A stretch of 7,358 nt of DNA from JACCYI01 sp036389195 (GCA_036389195.1 DASVQH010000449.1:1-7358); one strand, 5' to 3'; numbered from the stretch's first letter, positions 1 to 5,451 are shown. A program made the numbers and translations. Notes: generated by a model not told the origin, from the letters alone.

Positions 1-792
1 GTCGTCCTCGTGGGCGACTCGGCCGCGAACAACGTCCTCGGCTATCCCGACACGGTCCCGGTGACCGTCGAGGAGCTGCTCGTGCTCGCCGCCGCGGTCC
101 GCCGCGGGCTGCGCACGCCGCTTCTGGTCGGCGACCTGCCCTTCGGCTCGTACGAGGCCTCCGACGCCCAGGCCATCGCCACCGCGCACCGCTTCGTCAA
201 GGAGGCCGGCTGCGACTGCGTGAAGCTGGAGGGCGGCGGCGCCTCGGTCGAGCGCGCCCGGGCCATCGTCCGCGCCGGCGTGCCCGTGATGGGCCACGTC
301 GGGCTGACCCCGCAGACGGCGACCGCGCTGGGCGGCTACCGGGCGCAGGGCCGGACCGCGGAGCGCGCCGCCCAGGTCCTCGACGACGCCCTCGCCCTGC
401 AGGAGGCCGGCTGCTTCGCGATCGTCTTCGAAGCGATCCCGGCAGGGGTGACCGACGTGATCATGGAGAAGATGGAGATCCCGATCATCGGCATCGGCGC
501 CGGCCCGGCGACCGACGGCCAGGTGCTCGTCCTGCACGACCTGCTGGGGATCCACCCGGACTTCAAGCCGAAGTTCGTGCAGCGCTTCGCCGACGTCCAC
601 GGCGAGATGCTCCGCGGCGTGGAGGCCTACGCCGAGGCCGTCCGGACCCGCGCGTTCCCCGGCCCGGAGCACAGCTACGGGATCGCGCCCGAGGAGATCG
701 AGCGGCTGGGAGACATCGTCCGGAGGTCCGAGCTCGCGAGGACCGAAGGCCGAAACCCGTCGTTCACGGGGGGTCGCCCGGCGCGCGCATGA
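1..792 (+). CDS. panB: 3-methyl-2-oxobutanoate hydroxymethyltransferase (ketopantoate hydroxymethyltransferase), 5'-truncated by window edge
   Basis: PanB transfers a hydroxymethyl group from 5,10-methylene-tetrahydrofolate to 3-methyl-2-oxobutanoate, making ketopantoate, the first committed step towards pantothenate and CoA; it is cytoplasmic. The reading frame is open from base 1 (263 codons to TGA at 790-792). It begins inside the conserved VGDS...VLGY segment, so the true start lies outside the window. Visible active-site positions are Asp at codon 6 (VGDS), Asp at codon 45 (GDLPF), Glu at codon 77 (VKLEGG) and Glu at codon 144 (FEAIPAG). The 39-residue distance between the two metal-binding Asp equals that of E. 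coli Asp45 and Asp84 (numbering from memory), so roughly 39 N-terminal residues are missing. The stretch between Asp45 and Glu77 is two residues longer than in E. coli. The usual C-terminus (FPGPEHSY) is followed by about 37 extra residues. The next gene starts 33 bp later and seems to have its own promoter. Confidence 0.96.
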   Translation, partial: VVLVGDSAANNVLGYPDTVPVTVEELLVLAAAVRRGLRTPLLVGDLPFGSYEASDAQAIATAHRFVKEAGCDCVKLEGGGASVERARAIVRAGVPVMGHVGLTPQTATALGGYRAQGRTAERAAQVLDDALALQEAGCFAIVFEAIPAGVTDVIMEKMEIPIIGIGAGPATDGQVLVLHDLLGIHPDFKPKFVQRFADVHGEMLRGVEAYAEAVRTRAFPGPEHSYGIAPEEIERLGDIVRRSELARTEGRNPSFTGGRPARA

Positions 793-818
793 ACATCGTC
801 ATCACAACTGGGTAGCCT
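790..818 (+). promoter_or_regulatory. Candidate promoter giving a leaderless mRNA for the PhoU-like gene
   Basis: TGAACA at 790-795 (four of six matches to TTGACA) is separated by exactly 17 bp from TAGCCT at 813-818, which fits the actinobacterial -10 pattern TANNNT. Transcription would start about seven bases after the -10, at or next to the ATG at 826. No Shine-Dalgarno sequence lies in the bases before that ATG, as expected for a leaderless message. The -35 overlaps the panB stop codon. This is inferred from sequence only. Confidence 0.5.
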
Positions 819-825
819 GCGCAGC

Positions 826-1452
826 ATGGCTCGCCTCTCCCAGATCTTCGCTCCCCGGGAACGGGAGTTCTACGACCTGTTCGAGGAGGCGGGCTCGAAC
901 GTCGTCCGCGCCGCCGAGCTGCTGCAGCGCATGCTGCGGGAGTGGCCGGAGAGCGCGGATCTGGCGCGGGAGGTCCTGATCGCCGAGCAGGACGGCGATC
1001 GGATCACCCACGACATCATCCACCGGCTCAACCAGACGTTCGTCACGCCGTTCGACCGCGAGGACATCATCGCGCTGGCCTCCGCCATGGACGACATCGT
1101 CGACTTCATCGAGGAGGTCGCCGACTTCATGGGCCTCTACCGGATCGAAGCGCCGATGGACCAGTCGCTGCAGCTCGCGACGGTGCTCGTCCAGGCGACC
1201 CGGCAGATCGTCGAGGCGCTGCCGCGCCTGCGCACGCTCGGCGACATCTCCCACTTCACGGTGGAGATCCACCGACTCGAGAACGACGGCGACCGCATCG
1301 CCCGCGAGGCCCTGGCCTCGCTGTTCGAGCGGGGGATCGACCCGATGATGGTCATCCGCTGGAAGGACATCTTCGAGCGCCTCGAGGAGGCGATCGACGC
1401 CACCGAGACGGTGGCCAACGTCCTGCAGAGCATCGTCCTCAAGAACGCCTAG
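826..1452 (+). CDS. DUF47 / PhoU-like protein, probable accessory regulator of the Pit phosphate transporter
   Basis: A 208-residue, almost entirely helical, soluble protein matching the DUF47 (TIGR00153-type) PhoU-related family, whose genes commonly sit directly before pit permease genes. PhoU-fold proteins are helical bundles with acidic metal-binding motifs. An internal duplication is visible: EQDGDRI at residues 54-60 and ENDGDRI at 152-158 occupy equivalent places in two halves, each followed by a second acidic helix (AMDDIVDFIEEVADF at 88-102 and LEEAIDATETVANV at 186-199). Length is normal for the family. The ATG at 826 is chosen because the N-terminus (MARLSQIFAPREREFYDLF) resembles the family start. 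There is no ribosome binding site, consistent with the leaderless promoter proposed just upstream. The stop lies 5 bp before the Pit start. The likely role is control of, or partnership with, the permease; the exact mechanism is not established for this family. A canonical PhoU of the Pst system is less likely, because no pstSCAB genes are adjacent. Confidence 0.9.
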   Translation: MARLSQIFAPREREFYDLFEEAGSNVVRAAELLQRMLREWPESADLAREVLIAEQDGDRITHDIIHRLNQTFVTPFDREDIIALASAMDDIVDFIEEVADFMGLYRIEAPMDQSLQLATVLVQATRQIVEALPRLRTLGDISHFTVEIHRLENDGDRIAREALASLFERGIDPMMVIRWKDIFERLEEAIDATETVANVLQSIVLKNA

Positions 1453-1457
1453 ATCCC

Positions 1458-2558
1458 GTGGGCGATCCGGTCGTCCTCGTCATCGTCGTCGGATCGGCGC
1501 TGGCGTTCGATTTCACCAACGGCTTCCACGACACCGCCAACGCGGTGGCGACGTCGATCTCGACGCGCGCGATGAGCCCGCGCATCGCGGTCACGATCGC
1601 CGCGATCCTCAACTTCGTCGGCGCCTTCATCTCGCTGGAAGTGGCCGCGACCGTGGCCAAGGGCATCGTCGAGGCCGACCTCGTGACGCCGACGATCGTC
1701 TTCGCCGGCCTCGTGGGCGCGATCGCCTGGAACCTGGCGACGTGGTACTTCGGGCTGCCGTCGAGCTCGTCGCACGCGCTGATCGGCGGCGTGGTCGGCT
1801 CCGCCTTCGTGGCCGCCGGGCCCGACGCGGTGAAGGGCTCCGGGCTGCTCGAGAAGGTCGTGATCCCCGCGCTCGTCGCGCCGGTGCTGGCGCTGGTGGT
1901 CGCCGGGGCGGGCATCCTCGTCGCCTACCGCATCGTCGGGCGCCAGCGCCCGGGGCCCGTCGCCCGCGGGTTCCGGCTCGGCCAGATCATCACCGGGAGC
2001 CTGTTCTCGCTCTCGCACGGGCTCAACGACGCCCAGAAGACCATGGGCATCATCTTCCTGGCGCTGGTGGCCAACGGCTCGCTCGCCCCCGGGGACGACG
2101 TGCCGCTGTGGGTGGTCGTCTCGGCCGCCTCGGCCATCGCCGCCGGCACCTACGTGGGCGGCTGGCGGATCATCCGGACCATGGGCAGCCGGATCATCAA
2201 GATGGACCCGGCGCAGGGCTTCGCCGCCCAGGGCGCCGGCGCGGCGGTGATCCTCTCGGCCTCCCACGTCGGCTTCCCGCTCTCCACCACGCACGTCATC
2301 TCGGGCGCGATCATGGGCGCCGGCGCCGCCAAGCGCGTCTCGGCGGTGCGTTGGGGGGTGGCCGGCAACATCGCGGTGGCCTGGGTGCTCACGCTGCCCG
2401 CCGCGGCGGCCGTCGGCGGCGCCACGTACGGCATCACGGCGATCTTCGGCAACGGCGCGCTCGGCCCGCTGGTCGTGGCGATCTCCCTCGTCGGGCTGCT
2501 TCTCGCCGCCTTCGGCAAGCGCCTGGCACAGGGCCGGACCCTGACGGCCGAGGGATGA
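1458..2558 (+). CDS. pit: Inorganic phosphate transporter, Pit (PiT/PHO4) family
   Basis: Integral membrane permease that imports inorganic phosphate, in bacterial relatives usually as a metal-phosphate complex with protons. The 366 residues carry both halves of the duplicated PHO4 fold: NGFHDTANA at 21-29 and its counterpart HGLNDAQKTMG at 187-197, plus the paired GLPSSSSHALIGG at 99-111 and FPLSTTHVISGAIMG at 283-297. Hydrophobic segments run through the whole chain, roughly ten by eye, with an Arg-rich cytoplasmic stretch near 158-173. The GTG at 1458 is chosen because it is 5 bp after the upstream stop and places the first conserved motif at the normal distance from the N-terminus; the next in-frame ATG (residue 39) would delete that motif. 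The same frame is open far upstream within the PhoU-like gene, but that part is a GC-driven shadow. No clear Shine-Dalgarno precedes the GTG, so translation probably depends on coupling to the upstream gene. Length is typical of the short bacterial Pit form. Confidence 0.95.
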   Translation: MGDPVVLVIVVGSALAFDFTNGFHDTANAVATSISTRAMSPRIAVTIAAILNFVGAFISLEVAATVAKGIVEADLVTPTIVFAGLVGAIAWNLATWYFGLPSSSSHALIGGVVGSAFVAAGPDAVKGSGLLEKVVIPALVAPVLALVVAGAGILVAYRIVGRQRPGPVARGFRLGQIITGSLFSLSHGLNDAQKTMGIIFLALVANGSLAPGDDVPLWVVVSAASAIAAGTYVGGWRIIRTMGSRIIKMDPAQGFAAQGAGAAVILSASHVGFPLSTTHVISGAIMGAGAAKRVSAVRWGVAGNIAVAWVLTLPAAAAVGGATYGITAIFGNGALGPLVVAISLVGLLLAAFGKRLAQGRTLTAEG

Positions 2559-2794
2559 TGGGCGCGGTCCTCGACGCGGGCTCCCTCGTGGAGGTCGTGT
2601 GGGTGTCGCTCGTGGCCGGGATCGGCGTCACCGCGATCTACTCGCTGGCCCTGTACGGCGGCGCGCGCTCGGCGGAGCTGCGGCGGCGCGGGCAGGGGCG
2701 CGCCGCGGCGGCCGTGGGCGCGGTCGGGGTGATCGCGGGCATCGCGTTCGTGCTCGGCGTCGCGCTCGCCGTCCGCCTGCTCATATTGCGGTGA
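2555..2794 (+). CDS. Small two-helix membrane protein of unknown function coupled to pit
   Basis: I do not recognise a named family. The 79-residue product has two hydrophobic segments, about residues 12-35 and 50-76, joined by a short basic loop (RSAELRRRGQGR). By the positive-inside rule both ends would face outside and the loop the cytoplasm. Its ATG overlaps the pit stop as ATGATG: starts at 2555 or 2558 are both in frame and differ by one Met. GAGGG at 2550-2554 is too close to serve the first ATG well and only marginally suits the second, so coupling by ribosome re-initiation is more likely. A short transmembrane protein also lies beside pitA in mycobacteria (Rv0544c, from memory), which suggests a recurring but uncharacterised partner of Pit; homology was not tested. 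The gene is likely real, because it fills the gap exactly, overlapping its neighbours by 4 bp at each end, and has coherent membrane topology. An accessory or assembly subunit of the transporter is a guess. Confidence 0.75.
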   Translation: MMGAVLDAGSLVEVVWVSLVAGIGVTAIYSLALYGGARSAELRRRGQGRAAAAVGAVGVIAGIAFVLGVALAVRLLILR

Positions 2795-3645
2795 CCGTCG
2801 GGCTGCGCCGTCGTCGCCTCGGACTGGTCGCGCTGGTCGCGCTCCTCGGCGCGCCGGGCGTCGCGCGGGCCGACCAGGTCAGCGCCGAGGCCGCCGACCC
2901 CCGCGAGCGCCCGTCAGAGCCCAGTCGCGACGTCGAGCGCCTGGTGACCGCGTACGACTCGGCGGGGACGTGGACGATCGCCCTGCGGCTCTTCGGCCCC
3001 GTGGACGCCGGTTCCGGCTTCCTGCGCGCCGACCTCGTCGACCGCGACGCCGGCGGCGCCTGCAAGTGGGAGGCGCCGTCGATCTCGATCGGCGCCTACG
3101 CCGATCCGGCCGAGCGGGGCGGTCGCGGGTACGTCGACGGCCATCCCGTCGACCTCTCCAAGCGCGCGGACGAGGACGGCCGCGGCTTCAGCGTGGCGAT
3201 GTCGGATCCGGCGCTCGCCAACCGGGCGGTCTGCGGCGTGGCGCGGGTCAGCCTCAGCGCCGGCGAGCCGTTCGACACCCTGCCCGACCTGGCCTTCCCG
3301 GGCGCGCCGGCACCCCCGCCGCGCGACGAGTCGCCCGCCGACACGACGGCCCCGACCGCCGCGCTGAAGGTCGCCCGGACCGTGCGCCGCGGCGGTCGGG
3401 TGCGCGTGACCGTCTCGGGTGCCAGCGAGGCCGCCGCGGTGAGGGTGGCGATCCGCGGGCGGCGCGCCGAGGGCCGCGTCCGGCCTGGGCGCGCGCTGCG
3501 GCTCTCGGTCAGGCTCCGCCCGTCCGACCGCCGGCGGCTGGGGCGCCGGGGCAAGCTGAAGCTCCGGGTCGTCGCGTCGCTGCGCGACGAGGCGGGCAAC
3601 ACCGTGACCCTGCGCCGCAGGGCGACGGTGCGCCGCCGCTCGTAG
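2791..3645 (+). CDS. Secreted protein with basic Ig-like C-terminal domain, function unknown
   Basis: 284 residues starting at GTG 2791, which overlaps the previous stop as GTGA. This start gives a clean Sec signal peptide: MTVGLRRRR, a hydrophobic core, then VARA at 24-27 with cleavage expected before Asp28. Residues about 28-170 form a beta-rich region with only two cysteines (Cys91, Cys148), which could form a disulfide. A Pro-rich linker (about 171-183) leads to a 101-residue domain beginning DTTAPT at 184. This resembles the Ig-like/cadherin-like repeats at the C-termini of many secreted Solirubrobacterales proteins (recalled, not searched). That domain is extremely basic: 28 Arg and 3 Lys against 6 acidic residues. 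I recognise no catalytic motif. The gene is the last of the phosphate block and ends 4 bp from a convergent gene. It may bind an anionic surface polymer such as wall glycopolymers; that is inference. The existence of the gene is well supported, its function is not. Confidence 0.8.
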   Translation: MTVGLRRRRLGLVALVALLGAPGVARADQVSAEAADPRERPSEPSRDVERLVTAYDSAGTWTIALRLFGPVDAGSGFLRADLVDRDAGGACKWEAPSISIGAYADPAERGGRGYVDGHPVDLSKRADEDGRGFSVAMSDPALANRAVCGVARVSLSAGEPFDTLPDLAFPGAPAPPPRDESPADTTAPTAALKVARTVRRGGRVRVTVSGASEAAAVRVAIRGRRAEGRVRPGRALRLSVRLRPSDRRRLGRRGKLKLRVVASLRDEAGNTVTLRRRATVRRRS

Positions 3646-3649
3646 CCCG

Positions 3650-4252
3650 TCAGCCGGCGTCTGCGGGCGCCCGCTCGTAGTCGATCGTCTTGAGCACCTT
3701 GGCCGGCGCGCCCGCGGCGATCGAGAACGGCGGGAGGTCCTCGGTGACCACGGAGTTCGCGCCGATCACGCACCGCTCGCCGACCGTCACGCCGCTGGTG
3801 ATCACGACGTTGGCGCCGCACCACACGTTGTCGCCGACGCGGGTCGGCCCCTTCGAGGTGAACCCCTGCCACGTCACGGGCTTGTCGGGGTCGTCGTAGC
3901 GGTGGTTGCCGTCGGTGATGAAGCACCCGTTGGCGAACATGCAGTGCTCGCCGATCTCCACGAGCTCCACCGCCGCGACCTGGACCCCGAGGTTGAGGAA
4001 CGACCCGCCGCCGATCCGGATCCGGCCGGGTGCCGGCGCACTGAGCCACACGCCCGGCTCGAAGAGCACCTGCTCGCCGAGCTCCAGGCGGCCCTCGTCG
4101 AGCATCTCGAGGACGTTGCCGTGGATGGGCCAGCGGACGAACGAGCGCCGCTCGGCCATCGCGAGGTGGATGCGGGCGCGGTTCCAGGGCAGCGAGGCAC
4201 GTTCGTACCAGCGCCACTTCTGGGCCCAGAGCTTGAGGCGGTCGGCGTCCAT
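3650..4252 (-). CDS. Hexapeptide-repeat (left-handed beta-helix) acyltransferase, probably O-acetyltransferase
   Basis: A 200-residue cytoplasmic enzyme of the LacA/maltose acetyltransferase/CatB-like superfamily, which usually moves acetyl from acetyl-CoA to a sugar or related hydroxyl. Residues about 53-185 contain hexapeptide turns such as LELGEQ, RIRIGGGS, VEIGEHC, TRVGDNV, VTVGERCVIGANSVV. His117 in TDGNHRYDD is in the position of the catalytic His of this superfamily. The segment QGFTSKGPTRVGDNVWCG at 129-146 forms the usual loop before the last coils, and the C-terminus (SIAAGAPAKVLK) is the standard closing strand. The basic, aromatic N-terminus (about 1-50) is not a standard maltose acetyltransferase cap, so the acceptor cannot be named; lipid, glycan or small-molecule acceptors are all possible. 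The start is ATG, read on the minus strand from 4252, with no recognisable ribosome binding site before it. It is divergent from the lytic transglycosylase and convergent with the secreted-protein gene. Confidence 0.9.
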   Translation of the reverse strand: MDADRLKLWAQKWRWYERASLPWNRARIHLAMAERRSFVRWPIHGNVLEMLDEGRLELGEQVLFEPGVWLSAPAPGRIRIGGGSFLNLGVQVAAVELVEIGEHCMFANGCFITDGNHRYDDPDKPVTWQGFTSKGPTRVGDNVWCGANVVITSGVTVGERCVIGANSVVTEDLPPFSIAAGAPAKVLKTIDYERAPADAG

Positions 4253-4303
4253 GGTGGGTCGGGCGCGAAGTGTCGCTGGGCGGGGCGTTGCAGGTCGCCG
4301 TAA

Positions 4304-4324
4304 GCCCGCGCGAGATGTGCGGGC
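4304..4324 (+). promoter_or_regulatory. Stem-loop upstream of the lytic transglycosylase gene
   Basis: GCCCGC (4304-4309) pairs perfectly with GCGGGC (4319-4324). The stem can extend inward through G-U, C-G and G-U pairs to a three-base AGA loop. It lies three bases before the first AGGAGG, so if transcribed it could belong to a regulatory leader. It could also be an operator-like inverted repeat read as DNA. Role unknown. Confidence 0.45.
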
Positions 4325-4368
4325 GCAGGAGGAATCGGGCTATGAAGGGAGTCCCCCCTGAGCCTTCT

Positions 4369-4374
4369 AGGAGG
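4369..4374 (+). promoter_or_regulatory. Ribosome binding site supporting the TTG start at 4385
   Basis: Perfect AGGAGG, 10 bases before TTG at 4385. In this frame the preceding stop is at 4343-4345 and no ATG or GTG lies between it and the signal-peptide coding region, so this site decides the start. An identical AGGAGG at 4327-4332 precedes an ATG (4342) that is in another frame. Confidence 0.7.
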
Positions 4375-4384
4375 ATCCGACCCC

Positions 4385-5362
4385 TTGTCTTCGCGCCGCC
4401 TGACCCTTTCCCTTCCCCTTGCGCTGGCCGCCGTCTGCGCGCTGCCCGCCGCCGCGTCGGCGGAGGTCGCCCACATCGTCAAGCCCGGCGAGACGCTGTG
4501 GACGATCGCCGCGGCCAACAACCTGACGACGCGGACCGTGGCCGCCTACAACGGCATCTCCGAGACGTCCAACGTCGTGCTGGGGTCCGTGGTGAAGGTG
4601 CCGACGACCGCCGAAGGCGCCGCCCTGCTCTCCAGCCAGGGGGTCCCGACGCGGCTGTCGGCTTCCGAGCCGGTGTCCTCCTCCGCGCCCGCCGCGGCCG
4701 CGTCCTCCTCCTCCGCGCCGGCGCCGTCGGCCCCGCAGCCGATGGGCGGCTACACGGTCCGGCCCGGCGACACGCTGACCGGCCTCGCGGTCGCCGCCGG
4801 CGTCCCGGTCGCCCAGATGGCGGCCATGAACGGCCTCTCGACGAGCCACAAGCTCGTCGCCGGCACGGTCCTGAAGCTCCCGACCGGCTCCCCCACCCCG
4901 GCGCGCGCCGCCCAGCCGGCGCCGGCCGCCAAGGTCGTGCCCGCCGCCGCCCCGCACCCGACGCCCGCTCGCGTCGGCGCCTCCGACGTCCAGCGCATCG
5001 CCTCGGCCGCCGGCGTCTCCCCCTCGCTGGCCGCCGCGATCGGCTGGCAGGAGAGCGGCTTCAACAACAACATGGTCTCCTCGGCCAACGCCCGCGGCGT
5101 GATGCAGGTGATGCCGGGCACGTGGAGCTGGGTCGAGCAGAACCTGGCCGGCCGGCGCCTCGATCCCAACTCGGCGTCCGACAACGTGAGCGCCGGCGTG
5201 CTCTACCTCAAGCACCTGCTGCAGGAGACCGGCGGCGACGAGAACGCCGCCATCGCCGGCTACTACCAGGGCCTCGGCGCGGTCCGCTCGCGCGGGATGT
5301 TCGAGGACACCAAGCGCTACGTGGCCAACGTGCAGGCGCTGCGGTCGCGCTTCGGCGGCTAG
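4385..5362 (+). CDS. Secreted LysM-LysM-SLT lytic transglycosylase
   Basis: A 325-residue exported cell-wall enzyme. A Sec signal peptide covers 1-26 (MSSRR, hydrophobic core, AAASA cleavage site). Two peptidoglycan-binding LysM domains follow: about 28-73 (HIVKPGETLWTIAAANN) and 122-166 (YTVRPGDTLTGLAVAAG). They are separated by a Ser/Ala/Pro linker (74-121); a second Ala/Pro linker (167-200) leads to an SLT-type transglycosylase domain at 201-322. The predicted catalytic acid is Glu223 in GWQESGFN, followed by NARGVMQVMPGTW (235-247) and AGYYQGLG (291-298), the family's landmark motifs. Such enzymes cleave the MurNAc-GlcNAc bond with formation of 1,6-anhydro-MurNAc; they act in wall remodelling, growth or resuscitation. 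The start is TTG with a perfect AGGAGG 10 bases upstream; it is the only start giving an intact signal peptide. No lipobox is present, so the protein is soluble and held to the wall by LysM. It is divergent from the acyltransferase and followed 89 bp later by the M36 peptidase. Confidence 0.95.
   Translation: MSSRRLTLSLPLALAAVCALPAAASAEVAHIVKPGETLWTIAAANNLTTRTVAAYNGISETSNVVLGSVVKVPTTAEGAALLSSQGVPTRLSASEPVSSSAPAAAASSSSAPAPSAPQPMGGYTVRPGDTLTGLAVAAGVPVAQMAAMNGLSTSHKLVAGTVLKLPTGSPTPARAAQPAPAAKVVPAAAPHPTPARVGASDVQRIASAAGVSPSLAAAIGWQESGFNNNMVSSANARGVMQVMPGTWSWVEQNLAGRRLDPNSASDNVSAGVLYLKHLLQETGGDENAAIAGYYQGLGAVRSRGMFEDTKRYVANVQALRSRFGG
4676..4719 (+). repeat. Short direct repeat in the Ser/Ala/Pro linker coding region
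   Basis: TCCTCCTCCGCGCC occurs at 4676-4689 and again at 4706-4719, 30 bp apart (in frame). It encodes part of the low-complexity linker between the LysM domains. The pattern is consistent with linker growth by slippage or tandem duplication. Confidence 0.6.
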
Positions 5363-5397
5363 CGGGCGGCGCGGTGGCGCCCGGCCCGTCGCACCGG

Positions 5398-5403
5398 TAG
5401 CGT
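5398..5403 (+). promoter_or_regulatory. Candidate -10 element for the M36 metallopeptidase gene
   Basis: TAGCGT fits the actinobacterial TANNNT -10 pattern and is preceded by GG, as is the TAGCCT before the PhoU-like gene. No good -35 is visible at 16-18 bp upstream. The start would fall near 5410, so the message would begin with the stem-loop at 5408-5433. Confidence 0.35.
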
Positions 5404-5407
5404 CCCG

Positions 5408-5433
5408 GAGCGCCGCCGGCTTCGGCGGCGCTC
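5408..5433 (+). promoter_or_regulatory. Perfect 11-bp stem-loop directly before the metallopeptidase ribosome binding site
   Basis: GAGCGCCGCCG (5408-5418) pairs without mismatch with CGGCGGCGCTC (5423-5433) around a GCTT loop. It begins 46 bp after the transglycosylase stop and ends 4 bp before the GGAGGAGG of the next gene. No T-run follows, so it is not a standard intrinsic terminator. It could end the upstream transcript in a U-independent way, act as an mRNA-stabilising 5' hairpin, or tune access to the adjacent ribosome binding site. The structure is certain on paper; the role is not. Confidence 0.6.
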
Positions 5434-5439
5434 AACCGG

Positions 5440-5445
5440 AGGAGG
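5440..5445 (+). promoter_or_regulatory. Ribosome binding site for the GTG start at 5452
   Basis: AGGAGG inside the purine-rich run GGAGGAGGGG, with six bases to the GTG at 5452. This is a strong site at good spacing and fixes the metallopeptidase start ahead of the later in-frame GTG and ATG codons at residues 10, 12 and 15. Confidence 0.75.
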
Positions 5446-5451
5446 GGCGCG

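Larger units (their letters stand above)
4253..4384. other. Divergent intergenic region between acyltransferase and lytic transglycosylase genes
   Basis: These 132 bp must hold the promoters of both flanking genes. Visible content on the plus strand: TTGCAG at 4288-4293, a strong hairpin at 4304-4324, AGGAGG at 4327-4332, TATGAA at 4341-4346 (four of six matches to TATAAT but no good -35 at standard spacing), a C-run at 4353-4358 and a second AGGAGG at 4369-4374. On the minus strand I see no convincing -10 or ribosome binding site before the acyltransferase ATG. No known riboswitch core could be recognised. Confidence 0.6.

Noticed and set aside
789..815. Eight-codon ORF (ATG 789 to TAG 815) overlapping the panB stop as ATGA
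   Set aside because: Too short to support. Its bases coincide with the promoter-like element, and its TAG is part of the -10, so a chance frame is more likely than a leader peptide.
942..1457. Long upstream extension of the Pit reading frame through the PhoU-like gene
   Set aside because: The extension is Arg/Gly/Pro/His-rich, has no PHO4 similarity, and overlaps a convincing DUF47 gene in another frame. The Pit domain begins just after GTG 1458.
4253..4384. c-di-AMP (ydaO) riboswitch upstream of the transglycosylase
   Set aside because: Gene context would fit, but the conserved core segments I know for this class are not present and 132 bp is barely enough. Only a generic structured leader is reported.
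3874..5215. Long ORFs overlapping the acyltransferase and transglycosylase (minus 3874-4521, minus 4367-5215, plus 4270-5400)
   Set aside because: All have biased compositions without domains and conflict with genes that carry clear signal peptide, LysM, SLT or hexapeptide motifs.
5368..5381. GGCGC-GGTG-GCGCC hairpin just after the transglycosylase stop as an intrinsic terminator
   Set aside because: Only a five-bp stem with no T-run; such pairings are frequent by chance at this GC content.
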